This document shows, in pieces, positions 21,981-34,091 of a stretch of DNA of 64,000 nucleotides; the stretch's first letter is position 1, and each line of letters starts with the position of its first letter. The stretch is taken from NCBI GenBank assembly GCA_015179025.1, contig WHUX01000071.1:1-64000 (forward strand), in the 5' to 3' direction. Position numbers and translations under genes: made by a program. Source of the stretch: Terfezia claveryi (lineage: Eukaryota; Ascomycota; Pezizomycetes; Pezizales; Pezizaceae). The notes beneath the pieces were generated by a model, which saw nothing but the letters and a program-made list of their open reading frames with translations, was not told the DNA's origin and did not search any database.

Positions 21981-24268
21981 ATTGATGATGGGATACAGCG
22001 ATAGTAGGTTTGAGGGATTGTATCTCGGTGCTGGTGGCTCTAAAGCAAGGGGTTCGTTGATGAGGAATGGTAGAGAGAACTCGTAGTGTGCTAGGCGAAG
22101 GAAGCTTGTTCGATTCTGAGGATTGAGTTAGGCGGGTAGAGGCCTCGTATTTATAGATGATTGGGGAGTCTTCACTACAGTACTAATGTATACAAGCCGA
22201 TAGTAACTCTTCTGCACGTACATTACGGCTTCGTGGACCCGGATGCCCGCTGTGTTGGAGATGGGCCATCGCCAACATTGATTTGGGAAAGCCATAGCCT
22301 GCTCTGTGTGCTACCTCACGCAGCGCCTGTGGGCAGTGTCACTGAATCGTGAGAGATCTTTTCCTGATCAAGGATCTAAGGGTCCCGGAGCCGGTTGGTG
22401 CGTGGAAGGCATACCGCGCGCCCAGAAGGCATAACTGGCAGCTGTGTGCTGTGAGAGCTGATGGGTACTCAATTCGGTCGAATCATGACTACCGTTATGT
22501 ATAACGGTAAGGCAGATGATCACATCCCTGGGTGCTGCAAGGGATCCAATGCTGCTAACCTTCTGAAGACAGCCACCACATCATATTCGGCTGCCCCAAG
22601 CCTCGCAGCACCAGGGCCGACCTAATGAGGCCCAGCAATATGACGTTGGAAGAGCGCTATACCAGGCAAAAGTCTGAGTTATGACTCCAGGCACTTTCAC
22701 AATTTCCTTTGAATTTTCCTTTGTTCAAGCAAGCAGGGCTGGTGGGTTATCTTGCCCGGCCGTTGAGTCCACTCGGGATTCCGAGTACAGATGAGTGATG
22801 TGCCTCTTTTAATAAAACAGAAGGTAAATGAAATCAGGGGCTCAGGCTTTCTGCGTATTTTTTAGGCAAACCAAAAAGCTAGAAAGCTTTCTACACGGAT
22901 GCCGAACCCGAATACCATTCAATCCCATGAACAAGCACTTTGAAAAAGAAAGCCCTCTGCCCAATTTATAGGTGAATGAGAAAAAAATGCTGGCTTGTGA
23001 GACATTTAGCTCGGTCAACACCCCCAAAGTATATAGGAAACGTTCCTATTGACGGAATTATATACATCTCGAGCACTAGGTGCATATGTACGCTGGCGAA
23101 TACCCCAGCTACCACTGGCGAACAACGATCCTTGTTAGTTTAAAGACATAGATCGAGCTTATGCAGTAATTCCGGTCAGCTTCTAACGTCGATACGAAAG
23201 GAACCAATTGCAAGTTGCTATGGACAAGGATCTTGTGTTGTACAACAATCAGCACTGTTTGCTTAAGCTTAATCAGAGCCGCAACCGTTGCCACCCCCAT
23301 ATTAACTGGACTTGGACCAGTGAGACGCAAATGCTCCCAATGACCAAACTACCCGCTGTGATAATTTAAGTGCCGGGTAATCTAGCCCTGGGGAAGACTC
23401 TCACCAATTATAATCACTAGACACGTAGGTAGTTACAGTTTTATATATGTGTGGGAAATTTTGAGGGGCTTATTCGCCAGATTATTCGGTGTATGAGATA
23501 AGGTCCCTGCATATTATATAGAGACTATTCATGATTTAGGGACCTGTTTATGAAACTGTTCACCCTTGGTATTATAATTTTATTATTCCACGTCACCTCC
23601 GGGTGGGAACAAACGGAAACTTGAAATCTCAGGAATATATTCTAATTCTGATTACCCTTTGTCACAGTGAAGATAAAAGTGTAAACGGAACACTGTCTGG
23701 AAGTTTTCTGATACCGTAGAGCTGTTTGTTAATCCTGGTAGTAGGTTTGAGCTTTCACCAAATGATGTGAGAGAAAAAAAAAACGCATAGTTGGTATGTA
23801 TCACTTTAACAAATGAATAAAGCTATAATGTAGCTGAAAAAGCGAGCGTGACCGAAACAAAAGGACTCTGTTTTTGTCCTCAGAGCAGGGCCAACCCTCA
23901 GAAGTTCGAATCACACTCCTTTCAATACATGTATATCTACTTTATCCCTTCTTTTTGCGATTCTCCAAAGGCCTTTTGAATCCGAGTATGCTGTTTAAGG
24001 TTTACTTGAGCTAATTGTGGAGTTTTACAAGCGCTCGGTCTCCATGCTTTCACTTCCCATATCCTACAATATCAGGCTATAATTATCCTTTAAAATCTTG
24101 AATTTAAGTCATCACAGTCCAGTAGAACATATACAAATGACAGAGAATCTCAAAAAAAGGCGTCTGGTAATTCACAGGCCAACAAAAGATGGTACAGGCT
24201 TCCGAGAGACACCGCCAAGTGGCTAGCCGGCCCCTGTATCGAAAAAGAATAACTTCATCACGCTTACT
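21981..24268. other. intergenic, no gene recognised
   Basis: Contains the promoter of the secreted-protein gene and a possible divergent 5' fragment of the SINE-like family at about 22745-22800 (TTATCTTGCC, GAGTCCACTCGGG, TTCCGAGT). Nothing else recognised. Confidence 0.45.
22148..22155 (-). promoter_or_regulatory. TATA-like box of the secreted-protein gene
   Basis: TATAAATA on the minus strand, 168 bases before the ATG at 21980. Position and sequence fit a fungal TATA element, but there is no direct proof. Confidence 0.4.
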
Positions 24269-25144
24269 TTAACAAGTCATCAACATGCTTGAGAGAGCGC
24301 TCTTCTCGGCGGACTTGACACTCAATCCCCAGACATACTTAACATTAACCCACATCTTTGCATATGTGCAATGGTATGAAGCTATACGACATCAGTATCG
24401 GTATCCAACTGTTACACAAAGGCTTCTACTTACTGAGCGAAGGCTTCCAGACATCAGGGCTCTTGTCACCCTTGGCTTGATTGACGTCGTCCGTCACGGC
24501 GATTAGCTGTGGGTGAGTCAAATCGTTCGCGAATTGCTGCCTCTTTGAAGTAGTCCATTGGTTGGCTCCCGATTTCCAAGCATCAGAAAGAGGGACCACA
24601 TGATCAATATCCTAGGATTAGACTCAGTGAGCATTGGGATTTCATATCACCCAAGGAATCGGAGTTTATTGTTGTTGACATTGTACATACCACATCAGAG
24701 GCAGCGGTCCATGTGGCACCGTCATATGGGCTATACCATGATCCGGAGATGGCGGCGCATGAGGAGTCGGTTACCCTGTATTGAAACTAAACTGTCAGTT
24801 GCTATGGCTGCGGTTGCTATGGCTAATTTTCCTCGAGAGAGCTTCAATGGTAATGGTTTTCAATGGTAATGGTTTGGGGGTTAGTTTTGAGGGCTCACTA
24901 ACACATTTGAGCCATCCCTCTTCAAGACTACCTCACGGGTATTACATGTGCCGCTAATGGTGATCCAGTGAGGGAACAAAGAACGGTCGTATCCAGTGGC
25001 ATCAGTGGTTCTGACAGTTAAGGCAGCGAGCTGAGACTGCGCAGTACTGGCAGTCGGAATGCCTGGGGGCGTTGGCATTGGCACAGCCCCCACCGTTGCA
25101 ACCGCAATGGCCGCCGCGAAGAGAGAGGAAGTGAAGAACCTCAT
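24269..25144 (-). CDS. secreted HNH/DUF1524-type nuclease-like protein
   Basis: Exons 24903-25144, 24691-24775, 24434-24611 and 24269-24381 join in frame to 205 residues; the introns are 127, 79 and 52 bp. Residues 1-20 (MRFFTSSLFAAAIAVATVGA) are a signal peptide. The mature protein follows the order of the extracellular HNH nuclease family whose domain is called DUF1524 or GmrSD C-terminal: ISGTCNTREVVLKRDG, then DSSCAA, SGSWYSPYDGATWTAASDV, the catalytic DIDHVVPLSDAW (residues about 110-121), FANDLTHPQLIAVTDDVN, KGDKSPDVWKP and a final HCTYAKMWVNVKY. His113 of DHVVP is the likely general base. Four of the usual Cys are present. The first donor is GTTAGT, weak, but it gives the conserved NVVTD junction; reading through leads to a stop. 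Likely role: extracellular nucleic-acid degradation. Confidence 0.9.
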
Positions 25145-27857
25145 GTTGGATATATGGGTAAAGAAATAGAGAAATAATCAAATATGATATTTATGAGGAT
25201 ACTGCAGACAGTGGATACTGGGACCGCATATGAGAGATGAGTATTTTCAGCTAAATTAAAGTAAGAGGGAAACCCCATCTTTATACTTACGGAGAGGCGG
25301 TGCACGTGGGGTAGCCGTGAATCCCATACTCCGCGGATTCCTTGGGATGTCAGCTATCGCTACCTTCAGTCCCGCGGCTACATGGATATCAAAGACAGTA
25401 CGTAAAGCTGACTCCACGTGTGGAGATAGCTGGATCACTCGAAAGCTGACTCAACGTGTGGAGATAGCTGGATCACTCGCCCTCGGCATCAAACCCATGG
25501 CCAGTGCTTTTCCGAATAGGGTCTCAATATCTTCCAACGTTTACAGCGTCTGTTACGATAGAACCCTCTAACGAGGGCTCCAAATGAATGGGTGGAAGTA
25601 TCCGCAGGAACTAAGATCTGACCCCTGGTGGATGTCGATCTGTACCGAATGAGCTTCAATTAACCCCTCGGAATTCATGCTATGGAGCGGGACCATATGT
25701 CCCAGCGAGAGGTGCAGTTGATATTAATCCGAGGTAGGCATGGCTCTCGATTTTGACTCGAGAAGCTCGAATCGCCACCACCTTCATTTACCCGTAATCA
25801 CATTCTCACAGCCAATCCCACTCAAGTTTCCTGACACACACTGTCTCTGTGTCGTCACTTTAGGGCGTGTGATTACCAATGCAGGCCTGACAGCTGAAGA
25901 AGTAAATATAAAGCTGTCTTCCCGATGTACATACATACCTAATCTCGAATTAAGCGCTGTGGGTAGCTGGAGTAGAGATCGACTCTATCATGGTGCATGT
26001 TATGCAGAAGCAGCAGGGGAGCCTTATGCATGCCTAGTGTTTTTTTACATACGAGCTGACCTTCACTTTACTATTTGTTTAATGTTTCGCTCGAGATCTG
26101 ATCAATTGGAAAACAAACATTTTGCACGTGTCCCTTCGCATCCGAATAGAGACCATGGTACGGGTGCCTCCACGTCAACGCCACAGAAGCCCATTGCTGT
26201 TGCCTAACCGACCTCAAGTATATGCAGATCACTCCCTTTTGAACCCCTCGTCTAAAAGAGGAAGGTGAGAGAGCAGCACTGGAGGCGAGGGTATCCACTC
26301 GTGCAACAGAACTTGATTTTGGATGCAATATATGATATAAAGAAGCAATATGAAACATACTTGCAAACGTGATGAGTTGATAGTTGTTATCGCGATGACT
26401 ATATATTCAAGCGGCTATTACTCTGGCCCGGAATCACGCACCCCAATCAACCTTCCGTAAACCACATAATCAAGAACATAGGGGTCTATTAGTGTAAGAG
26501 TTCTCGGTAGATAGGATTCAAGAGGAACAAATAACAGTGCCTCAATTCAAAGCTTGATACATACCCTACCACCGATGAGCTAATCGCCTTCAAATATTCT
26601 TTCATTTCTTAATATATCGACATTACTATACATATCGATATTCTACATCTGTTGCGTTGCAAAGACAAATATTAAGAATGCGAGGTTCAAATCTTTCCGC
26701 ACCTCTTATCACTCTAACCGTGATTGTTCAGCCGACTGTTGTCGCGATTCGACTCTCAGCCGCATACAATCTGCCAGAGCTTGCCGGGTATGGGGTTCAG
26801 GGTTAAGTACAGAGGAAGCTAACACATTCAGTGGCGGCCTGAAGGGTCAAATCACATGACTATGCCTAAACTGTATTCAGGTCATGTGACTCTTGTTACC
26901 CTGAATTGAAGAGGGATACACGATTTCATAAGAGGATTGCAGCCTTCCAACCCCCGCCTTGTTGGCATTTCATTGGCATTTCATTGGCTGTGTTTTGGCT
27001 TTTTGAAATCAGACATTTTGTTAGTCTGGCCTCGTCGGTCTCTAGAGAAAAAAGGTAGCAAGTAACTTGAAATCAATATGTAGTCCAAGGTTGTAGAGTG
27101 CATACATGTCGTGTAGATACTGAAATAAGAAAATGAAGGCTCGCATGTGCTATTTCACTTCTTTATATGACGCATTGTATTGAAAAATTATTACTTACTA
27201 TAACCCTTATCATACTGCATGTATCGACTTTATAGTGTAATTTACGGAACAGGCAATCGGATCTACATAATCGATCTATCACACCTTCATCCATAGCCAT
27301 GAGTTTAGCTGGATGTAGAATTTGCAATAGGCAAGATGCTTCCAGAGCTTTGGTGTCTGCATAATGTACTTGGCTTTCAGTTAGGTCAAGTATTCATGGG
27401 TTCACCAGCATCTTTGATAACAATGATTAACCAGAATTCATCAAGTAGTCTATTGAGAGTAAAGTGGCATCCCGTTTGCGTTTCTGTACTAGTCTGTTGA
27501 TAGCATGTGCAGCACACCATCTACCAAGCAATCGCCATGAACTCCAGTATATATGCCTTTTATCTCGTTAAATTACGGGAATACGCTATACAAAAGTCCC
27601 CGTGCGGTACGGTAAACAGCCTTACCGACAAATATGTATTGTCGGAGGGATACCAGTAATGTACTGTATATATTTGTACATGTGCATATTACCAAGATAT
27701 ATGTCCCACACTACAAAGGCTTGCAGTTGGCTGTGTGGAAGTCCTGTGGAAAGGGTCCCTGACACACAAGAATACCTGTCAAATATGATGGGATCCTGTA
27801 AGTTCAGATGCATCTGTGACGGAGTTTTGGAACACACAGGAATGATGACTGCTCCGG
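25145..27857. other. intergenic, no gene recognised
   Basis: Holds a 38-bp tandem duplication at 25404-25479 and a 155-codon open frame at 25740-26207 without any recognisable domain. No gene is called. Confidence 0.5.
25404..25479 (+). repeat. 38-bp tandem duplication
   Basis: Two head-to-tail copies (25404-25441 and 25442-25479) beginning AAAGCTGACTC, with one mismatch. Confidence 0.9.
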
Positions 27858-27865
27858 GATTATTG
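27858..27865 (+). repeat. target-site duplication, left
   Basis: GATTATTG, identical to 28799-28806. Confidence 0.9.
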
Positions 27866-28798
27866 GGAAGGGTCTCAAGCAGAACACGCTAATAATTTTA
27901 CTATCTTATAAAGGAAAAGCAGCAGCATAGATATCTAGCTGTTTTAGAATGCAGAAAAGGGGCTCGTCATGACGAGGCATACCATATCACCGCTATACAA
28001 TATCACCGCTATACAATATCACCGTCAACAAATCAAAATGTCTACTGAAGCCATGATGCCAATCTCTGCTGATGCTCTCCACTACCGCACTATATTGTTC
28101 GAGCTCAGCAAACCAGTTACAATACCCCCCCAAATATTTGACGAGATATGGCCAAGAGCTGCTGCAAGCTTATGGTACAGTACGTGTTCAGAAATATGAG
28201 TGCAGACTTCGAAAAAGCAGGAAGTCAAGCGTAGCTCAAGTTGCGGATACCGATGGTAAGGTTATTAAACGCCGGCAAAGCAGTATTCGAAATGCCAACC
28301 TTTGCAATGTCCGAATTAAGGTCTTGCATCTAGTTGATGGCACAGCTGTTACCATTGAGCGCTTAGATGAACATACCCATACTCATGATATTGAGGAGAG
28401 CTTCCAGATAAAAAAACCAAGTATATTAGTAGGATATATCAAGTCTGAAGCAGCCAAAAATTACTCTGCTTCTCAGATTTACAATGCTATCCATAGTGCT
28501 GGTACACATGAAGGCGCTGAGCGGCTGAAAGAGCTTGGTGGCTCATCTTTGAAAACGTTTGTATGACTCTTCATTAATGAGGTATAATATAGCTAATGAA
28601 TTCGTTATATAGAAAAGATATGACATTTTGATTTGTTGACGGTGATATTGTATAGCGGTGATATTGTATAGCGGTGATATGGTATGCCTCGTCATGACGA
28701 GCCCCTTTTCTGCATTCTAAAACAGCTAGATATCTATGCTGCTGCTTTTCCTTTATAAGATAGTGAAATTATTAGCGTGTTCTGCTTGAGACCCTTCC
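27866..28798 (+). mobile_element. non-autonomous DNA transposon with 177-bp terminal inverted repeats (Mutator-like candidate)
   Basis: Left and right inverted repeats, 27866-28042 and 28622-28798, are equal in length and differ at one base that I can find. They start GGAAGGGTCTCAAGC. An 8-bp direct repeat GATTATTG flanks the element exactly (27858-27865 and 28799-28806), as a target duplication should. Each inverted repeat contains a 14-bp palindrome CTCGTCATGACGAG and a doubled GCTATACAATATCACC motif. The 579-bp interior carries the N-terminal part of a transposase-like protein only. Long inverted repeats plus an 8-bp duplication and a WRKY/FLYWCH-like segment favour Mutator-like elements; hAT elements also make 8 bp but have short ends. 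Confidence 0.93.
28038..28566 (+). pseudogene. transposase N-terminal remnant inside the inverted-repeat element
   Basis: The ATG at 28038 lies within the left inverted repeat and opens MSTEAMMPISADALHYR, continuing to IPPQIFDEIWP before a stop near 28199. A second frame then carries VQKYECRLRKSRKSS, an HLVDGTAVTIERLDEHTHTHD segment and a helical part ending GGSSLKTFV at 28566. The His-rich EHTHTHD following a Cys-containing strand fits the WRKY/FLYWCH-type zinc-binding domain found at the N-terminus of Mutator-like transposases. One frame change near 28190 breaks it, and the DDE catalytic domain is absent, so the product cannot move the element by itself. Confidence 0.65.
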
Positions 28799-28806
28799 GA
28801 TTATTG
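28799..28806 (+). repeat. target-site duplication, right
   Basis: GATTATTG, identical to 27858-27865. Confidence 0.9.
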
Positions 28807-30538
28807 CTAGTGGGTCGGTAAGTTTCTAGGTATATTTGATATCATATCTGTTTCATGTGTTTGGGTTGAAATTAACTACTGTGCTATTCTGAAACACGAA
28901 TAGCGATACTGTAGGTGCTTGCTGGCCTAAAACACCATCTGGGCCCAAAGAATTATCATAAGTCGTACTTCACCCATATATCCATCATGCAATGATTTTC
29001 AGGCAACCCCCATCTCAAAATGTCCTGTAGGAACAGTCCTTCCTGGATAGACATCCTAGATTAGTTTTCAAATCCTTCATTTGATCTAGGGAGTGTGGGT
29101 GGCCGCTAAAGTGAGCCTCAAGTTCTTTCATATTTCCCAAGATTGACCATTCATCTATGCTGTATAGCTCTGGAGAACAAATTTTGGAACGACTTTAGCA
29201 GGCGCCCAAAGAAGCTTTCTGCACGTAGATACGTGGCACTAGTCGTGAGGGCGGCACGCCTTTCATCTTGACCAAGGCAAGGGAAAGCTACATGGACAGG
29301 CTCGTGAAAACTTGTGTAACAATTAAACACCAAAACACATCTGGAACCTCGAAATTGAACCAAATTCCGTCATGTGTCAGTCAACCTTGCACGGGTCCAG
29401 TTCAGTCTTATGACTGGATCCTCTTGTGACAGTCATGCCCCTTTGAATCAGGCTAGTTATTGAAATCCATTAGCAACCCGAGGTGGGTGAACCAATTACA
29501 TCCAATCCCAAGGCACAGGGGTGAATTTACATGTGGTGCACGTGCCTGGAGGGATGTCAGGGCGACCTCATGCATATACGCACGGCCTCAACAAGTCAAA
29601 TAGGGCAAAAGGGTGAATGTACTAGTACGCATATATATTGGAGTTTTTGTCTCAAAGAAGCGGGGAATATGAAACACTAATTGAGTCTCGTTTAGTTTCA
29701 TGACAACTATTTGATTTTTGGCTAACTCTTCCCCGCTAGAAGAACCAATGACACATTGAACGCGAGCTTGTTTCTGGCACCCGCCTAGGAATATTAGGAA
29801 GATGTCAGAGAATACCGAATCCACCACAAAATTGCAAATTCCCAGCGGTGGGTTAATCTCGTTAATCATGACAATGCGTCCTTGTTTTGGGGCTGCGGCT
29901 GAACGGAAAGGCGTACTGTGTCTATGGGTGAATAGCCTGCAACAAATGATGTATTAAACCGCCCGTAGAGTCTCAACCCAATATGTAGCTTGTCATATGA
30001 AGCTATTGTCGATCAATGGAACCATAACACCAACCATACCAAGAAGCTCCGGGAACTCTGTTCCGTTACCCCTGTCCATGGCTCAAGCCGCGAGGTATCA
30101 GAATGTCGTAAAGTTGTCATGTTAGCAGGGTGAAAGAGGAGGGAACAGCTTCAAGAGCTCGAGATATAAATGTCAACCAGACTAATACTGAAGGTACTGG
30201 ACAACTAAGTATTTACGTACATATATATATGTGTTTTTCCTTCACTAGTAATCTCAGAACACTTGAGTAGGGATCTTACCATTGGTGGAAATCCTGAAGG
30301 GCGAGGGTTTTATGTTTAAGCTATAAATAACTCCTGGTCCGTTTGGTGGATCTGCGCCCCGAATTCAGACTAGTCCCAATATTTTTGCAGGTCAGCTCGC
30401 AGTTGGCGGGCCACGTCTTCCCCTGATACTTATTCATAAGAATCCCATCCCCACGTCCGAAATATAATTCTGGCATTATAGAAAAGGCTAAAATCAACAG
30501 TATCTACCCGGGTGCTTCGATACTAACAGGCTACGATC
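28807..30538. other. intergenic, no gene recognised
   Basis: No gene or repeat recognised. A CTATAAATAA sequence at 30321-30330 is a possible TATA element for the gene at 30539. Confidence 0.45.
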
Positions 30539-31154
30539 ATGCATTCAGCAGCGTTCAACACCCTCTCTACAGCTCTACTCCTGCTCATTTCAATATTGTT
30601 GCCACAATCGCTGGGTGAGCAACAATTTGTGAACATTTTGGCAAAGTTGGACCCGAGTAGTCCCGAATATGCACGATGCATGCAGAACGACTGTGCCCCG
30701 TACCTGAATGTCACCTCAGTGTGCGATGCCCTTAAAAATGATTGGAACTTCACGTGGGACGAGGACATTGCCCAGCAGAATTTTCTCCGATGCGCATGTC
30801 CTTCGCCGCAATACTTACCCGGGCTACAGAAGTATGTTTCCAGATGGTATAATCAAGTGTTGATGGCTTTGCTAATGATACCTTTACAGATGTGAGGACT
30901 GTACCGGTGATAGCACCTACGCGTTGAAGAAATCAGAATGCGATGGAAGGGAGGGCGCGCCAACTACTACAACTCCATGTACAAGTGCTACTACTACGAC
31001 CGCCCTAAGAAAACCGACTACGAAGCCTACTACTACCGAAAAGTCATCAGGTGTGAGGGCGGTATCCGTATTGGGTTTGTGGACCGGTGATGCAGGATAT
31101 GTGCTTAGCGGATCTTTGTTTGGCATTGCAGCAGTATTGGCGGGAATATTGTAG
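30539..31154 (+). CDS. GPI-anchored cysteine-rich cell-surface protein
   Basis: Two exons, 30539-30831 and 30890-31154, flank a 58-bp intron (GTATGT..TTACAG) and give 185 residues. A signal peptide covers about residues 1-26 (LLLLISILLPQSLGEQ). The extracellular part has Cys in MQNDCAPY, TSVCDAL, LRCACPSP, LQKCEDC and SECDG, a spacing that recalls but does not clearly match the CFEM domain. Two N-glycosylation sites (NVT, NFT) are present. A Thr-rich spacer (residues about 140-160, many TTT) is typical for O-mannosylation. The C-terminus is a hydrophobic stretch ending GSLFGIAAVLAGIL after small residues GDAG, a standard GPI-attachment signal. Likely at the plasma membrane or wall; function unknown. 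Confidence 0.85.
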
Positions 31155-31855
31155 TTCAACGAATGGATGAGGGAGGCTGGGTATCATAATCTTGTGAGGG
31201 GATTGGGGGTAATCTTCAGAGATAGAGGCATATGTACGATGGTTCTGCATATGGTCAATCGCATTCCACGGGGTTATAGCGTTTTTGCGGGAAATTCTAG
31301 TTCTTATATGCTCTACGTTACATTTAATATGGAAGGGGGTGCCACCAAAGTTGACTGGGCGGTACTCCTTTTTCGTTGGTGTTCTTAGGCGTCAATATCA
31401 ACGTATTTGTGCAGATCATAGGGTATTCTCATCTCATTCACTGAGATCAAGACAAAAAGTATGGAAGGGAGATTCTACATGTAACATGGTCACGATAATT
31501 GCAGTGACTTAGAGGGAACTTATGATTGATAATCTGCCCGATTGTTTGCGTCCTAAGGGGTTTGTTTAGGGTCGAGCTATTTAGAAGATGAATGTAACCA
31601 CACTTGAGATCCCTCTTTGAAGTCAAGCTAGACTTTTACGAACGATCCTCCCTGTTTTACCGGCATCGTGAATTGGGTGTATAGTCCCCCCAAATCCGCT
31701 GCGTATGCTAGCGCAAGAAAAAGGTTCTTAGGTCTAAAGGCACCGGTGGGTGTAACTCTTTCATGACGTTTAACGAGATAGACCCTTTGTCGTGACTAGG
31801 TCTTCATTCACATCTCCTTTTCTCTTCTCCAACTAAACACTCATTAGGACTCGAA
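31155..31855. other. intergenic, no gene recognised
   Basis: Region between the GPI-protein gene and a broken secreted-protein gene; nothing identified. Confidence 0.45.
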
Positions 31856-32248
31856 ATGCAATTCTCCACCGCTTGCCTTCTCCATAGTTCAAGTTGTCTC
31901 TGCTACCAAAGTGGTTTGTGACCTGTGCACACCGTCATGGGTGGGTATCCGCTATGACCCACTGACATCACTATTTCTACATCAATAGTACACGTCAACA
32001 AGGGTTGTGTTCTTCGAGACCTTAGACGAAAAAGTCACCATCCACGGACACTTTGATCTTTGATACCGGAAATAAAACACAGAGGCCTGGTCCGGATGTA
32101 TCAAGGAGTTTCTCGTGGTCAGAGAAGTGGGCTGATGGTTACTATGGAGTGGATGTAAGTGATCTCATACATTGAGGGTATAAGACATGCACAGAATTGT
32201 CTCTACGACTGCTATGGAACAAGGGTGAACAATCAGTGCTGCAGCTAG
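31856..32248 (+). pseudogene. broken small secreted cysteine-rich protein gene
   Basis: Pieces of a secreted protein can be followed through three exons, 31856-31940, 31989-32154 and 32195-32248, with introns GTGGGT..CAATAG (48 bp) and GTAAGT..GCACAG (40 bp). It opens MQFSTACLL, a signal-peptide start, then shifts frame near 31885 to QVVSATKVVCDLCTPSW. Exon 2 reads YTSTRVVFFETLDEKVTIHG, shifts frame near 32065 and continues IFDTGNKTQ to EKWADGYYGVD. Exon 3 gives NCLYDCYGTRVNNQCCS and a stop. Splice phases agree with the reading frames. The six Cys, small size and signal peptide suggest an extracellular, disulfide-bonded protein of unknown family. The two single-base shifts mean a pseudogene or sequence errors. 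Confidence 0.5.
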
Positions 32249-33379
32249 GGTGAAGCGGGGTTCCAGATTGTACAGAATCCGTACTCTGCTGTGTAATGAG
32301 GGGTACCGCATGTTAGTACATTTGGGTCATATGTGTATTGCATTGAAGTGGTTTTGTGTGGGATATCTCACATATATTGATGATGGACTATGGATTGAGC
32401 AGAAATATATGGGATTTGATCAGAATTGATCAGCGAATAACCACCATTGTATATTTCTTGTTACACCCAATGTCACATGGAAATGCACCTGAGCTATTGA
32501 GTATTTTTGGAAGTGTTAAAGTAGAAGAAATTAAAGCTTTATATTGTTACAAGGGCTTCGGCGGGGCTACGTCATGGTTGAGCCTAGCCACGAGTGCTAC
32601 TATAGAATTGCATGCATTTGTGAAAAAAAAAATTTTCTTTTCAAGTTGGCTACTTTAGTCACCAAAATGCAGCATTTGTGTTGCAATTGTGTTTGGCCAC
32701 ACTGGCACAAATGAGATGTGTGTTTTTAGCCGCGAAAGTTAGCTCTTCAGGGTAAGGTAGTCATCACACTCCTATTATTCTTATCCTAGGTTTGGCGGTT
32801 TGCTGGACAAAAAGCGAGAGATTAACATTCACTCTAGACGCTTACGGCCGGTAGGGCAATATCCCTAAACACAATCGCAGGTCTCATCCCTAAAACCCTA
32901 TTAGCCAAGGAATTTTACTTCCAACAAACTCAAGAACGAATATGACCACAAGCACATGGAATAACAAATAATGGGGATGACGCTCTTTTCTTTCCGATCC
33001 TATATAAACTAGTAAGTAGCTTATAATCCACTTTCTCGACGCTGGACTCTGATTAGAGGACGAGGTTGTACTAGGCTGTAAGGAGGTATAGGATATTCCT
33101 TGAGGTTTTTCTATGGATCAACAAATATGTACACCAATACATATTTTTTGTTCCTCTTCCCGCACAAAAGGTCTTATTGTCCCCTTTATAACTACAATTA
33201 AGAATATCTTTCTCTTATCTAGCAAAAGCAGTAGAAGGCTTTGACAACTAATGCAAATTCGCGATACTTCCTTTAAGACTCTCTGCATACCTGTAATTAA
33301 CAGCCATATCACAAACAACCATGTAGCGAAAGCAAGTTCAAATATTATTATATGTCGCAGATACTATGACATCAAAAAG
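32249..33379. other. intergenic, no gene recognised
   Basis: AT-rich sequence with no recognised gene or repeat. Confidence 0.45.
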
Positions 33380-33450
33380 CCCGTTTGGCGCAATGGTAGC
33401 GCGTCGCCCTCCTAAGGCGAAGGCTGCGGGTTCGATCCCCGTGATGGGTG
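33380..33450 (+). tRNA. tRNA-Arg (anticodon CCT)
   Basis: The 71-nt sequence folds as a cloverleaf: acceptor arm GCCCGTT with GATGGGT (including G-U pairs), D arm GCGC..GCGC, a perfect anticodon stem TCGCC/GGCGA around loop CTCCTAA, and a T arm GCGGG-TTCGATC-CCCGT. The anticodon CCT reads AGG. The A and B boxes (TGGCGCAATGG and GGTTCGATCCC) serve as internal promoter. There is no intron. The acceptor stem has several wobble pairs but is otherwise sound. Confidence 0.95.
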
Positions 33451-33456
33451 CAAATA

Positions 33457-33472
33457 TTTTTTATTCTTTTTT
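33457..33472 (+). terminator. RNA polymerase III terminator of the tRNA gene
   Basis: Two T6 runs (33457-33462 and 33467-33472) begin seven bases after the tRNA 3' end. Confidence 0.8.
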
Positions 33473-34091
33473 GTAATCTGTTTATAGCTTTGTTTGTTTC
33501 AGGGTAACTAGCTTGTTGTCTCGATTGCGTCACCACCGAGAACGATACATAGTATACACTATACACCAGAAAGAAGCAAGAGTAGTAAATACGGGGAGCT
33601 CGAGTTATATTCTTGGCAAATGCATGTATTATTTTACTCGAAGCAAACCAACCCCAGCGAAAAAACTAAATAATAAATCAAATCGGATCGGAAGAAAGAG
33701 CCCAAAACACTTCGCAGTTCCAGTACAAATTTTGTTAAGCCCTTCCAAACTCTTCGGGTGGGTGGATGCGGTATGTAAAGAGACATGAATATGAGTATGA
33801 GTATGAGCGACACAAGTAGGTTGGAGGCGAGGCGGGGAGGGTGTAGTGAACATGTACAACAAAGCTGATCTGATCTATAAATAAGCCCGGAAAACAAATG
33901 TAAAAAAAAAAAAAAAATAGTAACACAGTTTCCGTAAGGTAAGTTATATGCAAGAAAGAAAGCTAGAATGGTAAAAAAAAAATGAGATACGACACACTAC
34001 ACGAGTGACTCCGATGAATTCCCATTCTTGGGGGCAGGGCCAAGAGAGACAACATTTATCCCCTCTCCCCCCCACGCTCTTAAAATTTCCC
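33473..34091. other. intergenic, 3' flanks of tRNA and elongin A
   Basis: A-rich sequence including a run of 15 A near 33903; no gene recognised. Confidence 0.45.

Noticed and set aside
23860..23930. tRNA-like B box (AGTTCGAATCAC)
   Set aside because: No acceptor or anticodon arms could be paired.
25740..26207. Open frame of 155 codons
   Set aside because: Composition looks random and no domain could be seen.
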